DNA of 7,208 nt from an uncultured Clostridia bacterium (GTDB lineage Bacteria > Bacillota > Clostridia > TANB77 > CAG-508). The DNA is taken from contig CAKOZB010000073.1 in assembly GCA_934131055.1 (NCBI GenBank), forward strand, positions 1 to 7,208, written 5' to 3'. This document shows positions 5,188 to 7,208 of the stretch, one piece after another (the stretch's first letter is position 1; each line of letters opens with the position of its first letter). The translations under genes were made by a program, and so were the position numbers. The notes below the pieces were generated by a model. That model was not told where the DNA came from, did no database searches, and was given only the letters and a program-made list of their open reading frames with translations.

Positions 5188-6142
5188 TTATAATTTTAAT
5201 TTATTATTACACAAATTTTTATAACAAATTCTAGATGCCACCACGCTATTCAACGTAAGTTTACCAATACTATACAAGTACATTCGCTTTTTTAGTCTTC
5301 GTTTCACTGTTCTATATTTTGCGTAATTTCCATATTTGTTTCTACCAATAAAAATAAAATTATCTGTACTTTTAAAAATTCTGGTTTTTTTATTTAACCT
5401 TAAGTCCTCTTTTTCCAAAAAAATTGTAAGCTGTTCTAGACAATATTTTAAGTATTCTTTAGACTCATGAAACAATAAAAAATCATCTTGATAACGAATT
5501 ACTCCTTTTATGTGTAGTTCATTTTTTATGAAATGATCCATGTCGTTTAAATAAAACACGGCAAGAACCTGGCTTGTCATGTTTCCGAATACTTAAACCT
5601 TCGGAATCACTATCTATAACTTTAAAAACTACATCAAGAGCCTTTTTATCTTTGATTTTTCGTTCCAATTTTCTTTTTAAAATATCATGATTAATACTCG
5701 CAAAAAATTTGCTTATATCGCATTTTAAAATGTAATAAGTACCATATTTCTGCTTAAAGTAGTTTCGATAATGAGTATAAAGTTCTAAGCCTCTTTTCAT
5801 TCCCATGTCTTTTCTACTTGCAACATTAAAGTTTAATAAACAAGGCATTAAGGCAGGGTAGAGTATATGCCTAGAAATTAAATGGTTTATAACTTTGTCT
5901 TGCATATTTTGGCTTACAATTCTTCTTTCTTTTGGCTCATAAATTGTAAAAATATTGTATGGCCCAACTACGTATTCCTCATTTTTTAAAATGTTATAAA
6001 TACGAGATATATATACACATTTATATTCTCTAAAAAATTCTACTTTTCTTTTATTTTTAGTATTTCTGCAAACTTCATTATAAGCATCAACAATATTGTT
6101 AAAATCATAGGTTGCTTCATACAAGTGGCCTTTTCTTTTCAT
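5188..6142 (-). pseudogene. DGR reverse transcriptase, split by a one-base frame break
   Basis: Corrected for one extra base, this is a 317-residue group II-intron-like RT of the DGR clade, near the usual size (the Bordetella phage enzyme is about 330). It copies the TR RNA into adenine-mutagenised cDNA. Visible motifs are RRIVSQNMQDKVINHLI (about 73-89), the first catalytic aspartate in CDISKFFASI (D142), the DGR-typical IGNMTSQ (185-191, replacing the QGxxxSP of other RTs), and RYQDDFLLF with the catalytic YxDD at 217-220. RLNKKTRIF and FIFIGRNKYG follow in the thumb-side region. Start ATG 6142 has AGGAGG (6154-6149) 6 bases upstream and overlaps the upstream MutS-like gene by 26 bp. The frame breaks between I185 and G186. 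Residues 1-185 and 186-317 are each intact, with no other stop, so the lesion is recent, artefactual or bypassed. Confidence 0.88.
5587..5587 (-). other. Frame break in the RT, exactly between I and G of IGNMTSQ
   Basis: On the - strand the reading is GGT-TTA-AGT-ATT-CGG-AAA-C (GLSIRK...). Omitting the C complementary to G5587 gives ATT-GGA-AAC-ATG-ACA-AGC-CAG (IGNMTSQ). The position is tightly limited: the second frame has a stop at 5595-5593, and the first frame loses all RT similarity after ATT. Confidence 0.85.
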
Positions 6143-6575
6143 CAGAGACCTCCTGCATAACTTGTTTAAAATCATGTTGCAAATTAAAAAGAGTATCAAA
6201 AGCCTGACTTATTGATAGCATGTCTATGTTTAAATCTAAAAAATTATTTAAGGTTTTTTCAAATAATTGATTATTTACAAAGAAATTTAAATCAACAGAA
6301 TTTGAAATTGTTTTGAAATCTTCATCACAAACAATATGAACTGAGTAACCAGCAATTTTAAATTTTTCTATATATTTATCTAATGAATTGGTTGGAAAAC
6401 CACACTTTACGACAGAATTGTTTAAATTGCTTAATTTAAAACCAAATTGTTGAGACATAGCTCGTGCGTCATCATCTAAAAAAATATAGAAAATTCCGCT
6501 TTTAAACAAATAAAACTTATCCGAATCTTGAGATTTTAGCGAGATATAGTTATTAAATAATTTACTCATAAACAT
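6117..6575 (-). CDS. Second MutS domain-I-like (MSL) protein, upstream of the RT
   Basis: This 152-residue protein is paralogous to the product of 3869-4315. SGIFYIFLDDDA (26-37) matches VGNFYRVYGKDA there and the MutS GDFYELFxDDA segment; CGFPTNSLDKYIEKF (58-72) matches SGFPTSSIKKIEARL and the MutS GIPYHAVxxYxxxL segment. The Phe of F-x-E is kept (F29) while the Glu is Ile (I31). Residues after about 90 are helical and differ from the other copy. Start ATG 6575 has GAAAGG (6586-6581) 5 bases upstream; a second ATG at 6569 is possible. It ends with TGA and overlaps the RT start by 26 bp, so it is the first gene of an MSL-RT operon. A nucleic-acid-binding or mismatch-tolerance role in mutagenic homing is a guess from the fold. 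Confidence 0.72.
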   Translation of the reverse strand: MFMSKLFNNYISLKSQDSDKFYLFKSGIFYIFLDDDARAMSQQFGFKLSNLNNSVVKCGFPTNSLDKYIEKFKIAGYSVHIVCDEDFKTISNSVDLNFFVNNQLFEKTLNNFLDLNIDMLSISQAFDTLFNLQHDFKQVMQEVSDEKKRPLV

Positions 6576-6697
6576 TTTTTCCTTTCTTGCTTCTATTAAT
6601 ATTTTATATAATAAAAAAATTTAACATTTTTTAGAAAAATTACTGGAGATATTTTACAAATTCATCAAATAATTGTATATTAGATGTAGGTAAAAAT

Positions 6698-6736
6698 TAA
6701 CCACTAAAAATGGTTATTTTAAGAACCTAATTTAGG
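6698..6736. promoter_or_regulatory. Two inverted repeats in the divergent control region
   Basis: TAACCA/TGGTTA (6698-6703 and 6711-6716) and CCTAA-T-TTAGG (6726-6736) lie between the divergent MSL-RT operon and the ribbon-helix-helix gene. Short symmetric sites like these suit a small dimeric repressor. The stretch 6576-6788 holds no gene; on the - strand only AT-rich -10-like sequence near 6600-6612 is visible. Confidence 0.35.
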
Positions 6737-6737
6737 A

Positions 6738-6767
6738 CTTACAATATATGGTAAGAAAATATATAAT
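6738..6767 (+). promoter_or_regulatory. Promoter of the ribbon-helix-helix gene
   Basis: A consensus TATAAT (6762-6767) is preceded by a weak -35 (CTTACA, 6738-6743, 18-bp spacer; TTACAA with 17 bp is the alternative). The gene's AAAGGAG begins 7 bases after the -10 box. The inverted repeat at 6726-6736 abuts the -35, a position suited to autoregulation. Confidence 0.45.
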
Positions 6768-6788
6768 TTTAACAAAGGAGAAAGAAAA

Positions 6789-7148
6789 ATGTCATGTTTT
6801 AGCAGATTTTGTAAAAAAGGAACTACAGTAAACAAAAAATTGAGTATTGATGAGAATCTTTATCAAGATTTAACAGAGCTCTCTAACAGTACGTATGATG
6901 CGTCAATCAGTAAGCTAGTAAATGCGGCAATAGAGGATTTAATTACTACTAAAAATGTAGCTCTGTATAAAAAAGAAAACACAAATCAAGTATCTAGGTC
7001 TTTTTTAATAAGGGAAGACTTCTTAAATGGACTTTATGAATTAAAAGAAAATTATTCTGTTTCTATAAATTCGCTTGTAAATATTGCAATAAGAAATGCA
7101 GTAACAGAGGAAAAAATGGAGATGAATAATGGAAAAGAGTGTAAATAA
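6789..7148 (+). CDS. Small protein with two tandem ribbon-helix-helix-like repeats, putative DNA-binding regulator
   Basis: The 119 residues contain two copies of one unit: KLSIDENLYQDLTELSNSTY...SISKLVNAAIEDLI (17-52) and SFLIREDFLNGLYELKENYS...SINSLVNIAIRNAV (71-105), joined by a charged linker. Each has the strand-helix-turn-helix pattern of Arc/MetJ/CopG proteins (xLxIxxxLxxxLxEL, then S-x-LVNxAI). Normal proteins of this fold bind DNA as dimers; here one chain may supply both halves. A Cys-containing basic start (MSCFSRFCKKG) precedes the first unit. AAAGGAG (6774-6780) lies 8 bases before ATG 6789. The gene is divergent from the MSL-RT operon, so a role in DGR control is plausible but rests on position. 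The call is by pattern, without a database match. Confidence 0.65.
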   Translation: MSCFSRFCKKGTTVNKKLSIDENLYQDLTELSNSTYDASISKLVNAAIEDLITTKNVALYKKENTNQVSRSFLIREDFLNGLYELKENYSVSINSLVNIAIRNAVTEEKMEMNNGKECK

Positions 7149-7208
7149 TTATATAAATATATTCTATAAAACTTATTGAAAAAAATCTTGCTTTTTTTAT
7201 TTATGTAG

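Noticed and set aside
7179..7198. A7...T7 element after the ribbon-helix-helix gene as a terminator
   Set aside because: The stem would be only A-U pairs around a TCTTGC loop, too weak to claim; the real terminator may lie beyond the window.

Overview
The window comes from a very AT-rich, low-GC Gram-positive-like bacterium, probably a gut-type Firmicute (Clostridia or Bacilli). The evidence is strong AGGAGG-type ribosome binding sites, A/T-ending codons, sigma-A-like promoters, U-tract hairpin terminators and the protein families present. TGA is used as a stop by one intact gene, so the code is not the mycoplasma TGA=Trp code.

The core of the window (2268-6575) is a diversity-generating retroelement (DGR). 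On the + strand lie a pilin-like variable protein gene (2268-3795) whose 3' end carries the variable repeat VR (3588-3735), a small MutS-domain-I-like accessory gene (3869-4315), an Avd-like gene (4296-4652) and the template repeat TR (4716-4863). The TR sits in a hairpin-rich non-coding RNA region closed by a terminator at 5019-5049. VR and TR align over 148 bp without gaps. All 24 differences fall on TR adenines (16 A to G, 7 A to T, 1 A to C) and all 102 non-adenine positions match. Facing this unit on the - strand are the reverse transcriptase (RT) gene (6142 to 5188) and, upstream of it, a second MutS-like gene (6575 to 6117). The RT is therefore convergent with the target/TR unit.

The most unusual observation is that both central proteins, the RT and the variable protein, are broken by what looks like one extra C directly in front of a GGA glycine codon (2307 on +; 5587 on -). 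Skipping that base restores the prepilin-like GITLVALVV segment in one and the DGR-RT IGNMTSQ motif in the other. In the unshifted frame each site is a CGG codon, and I found no other in-frame CGG in the called genes. This could be decay, assembly error, or a shared +1 frameshift mechanism.

The left flank (1-2031) holds the tail of an unidentified gene with a terminator, an Rpn/PD-(D/E)XK 'transposase-like' nuclease gene (480-1601) and a convergent XRE-family regulator (2022 to 1684) that is divergent from the variable protein gene. The right flank (6576-7208) holds a divergent gene for a protein with two ribbon-helix-helix-like repeats, a plausible regulator of the RT unit. No tRNA, rRNA, CRISPR array or complete insertion sequence was seen.
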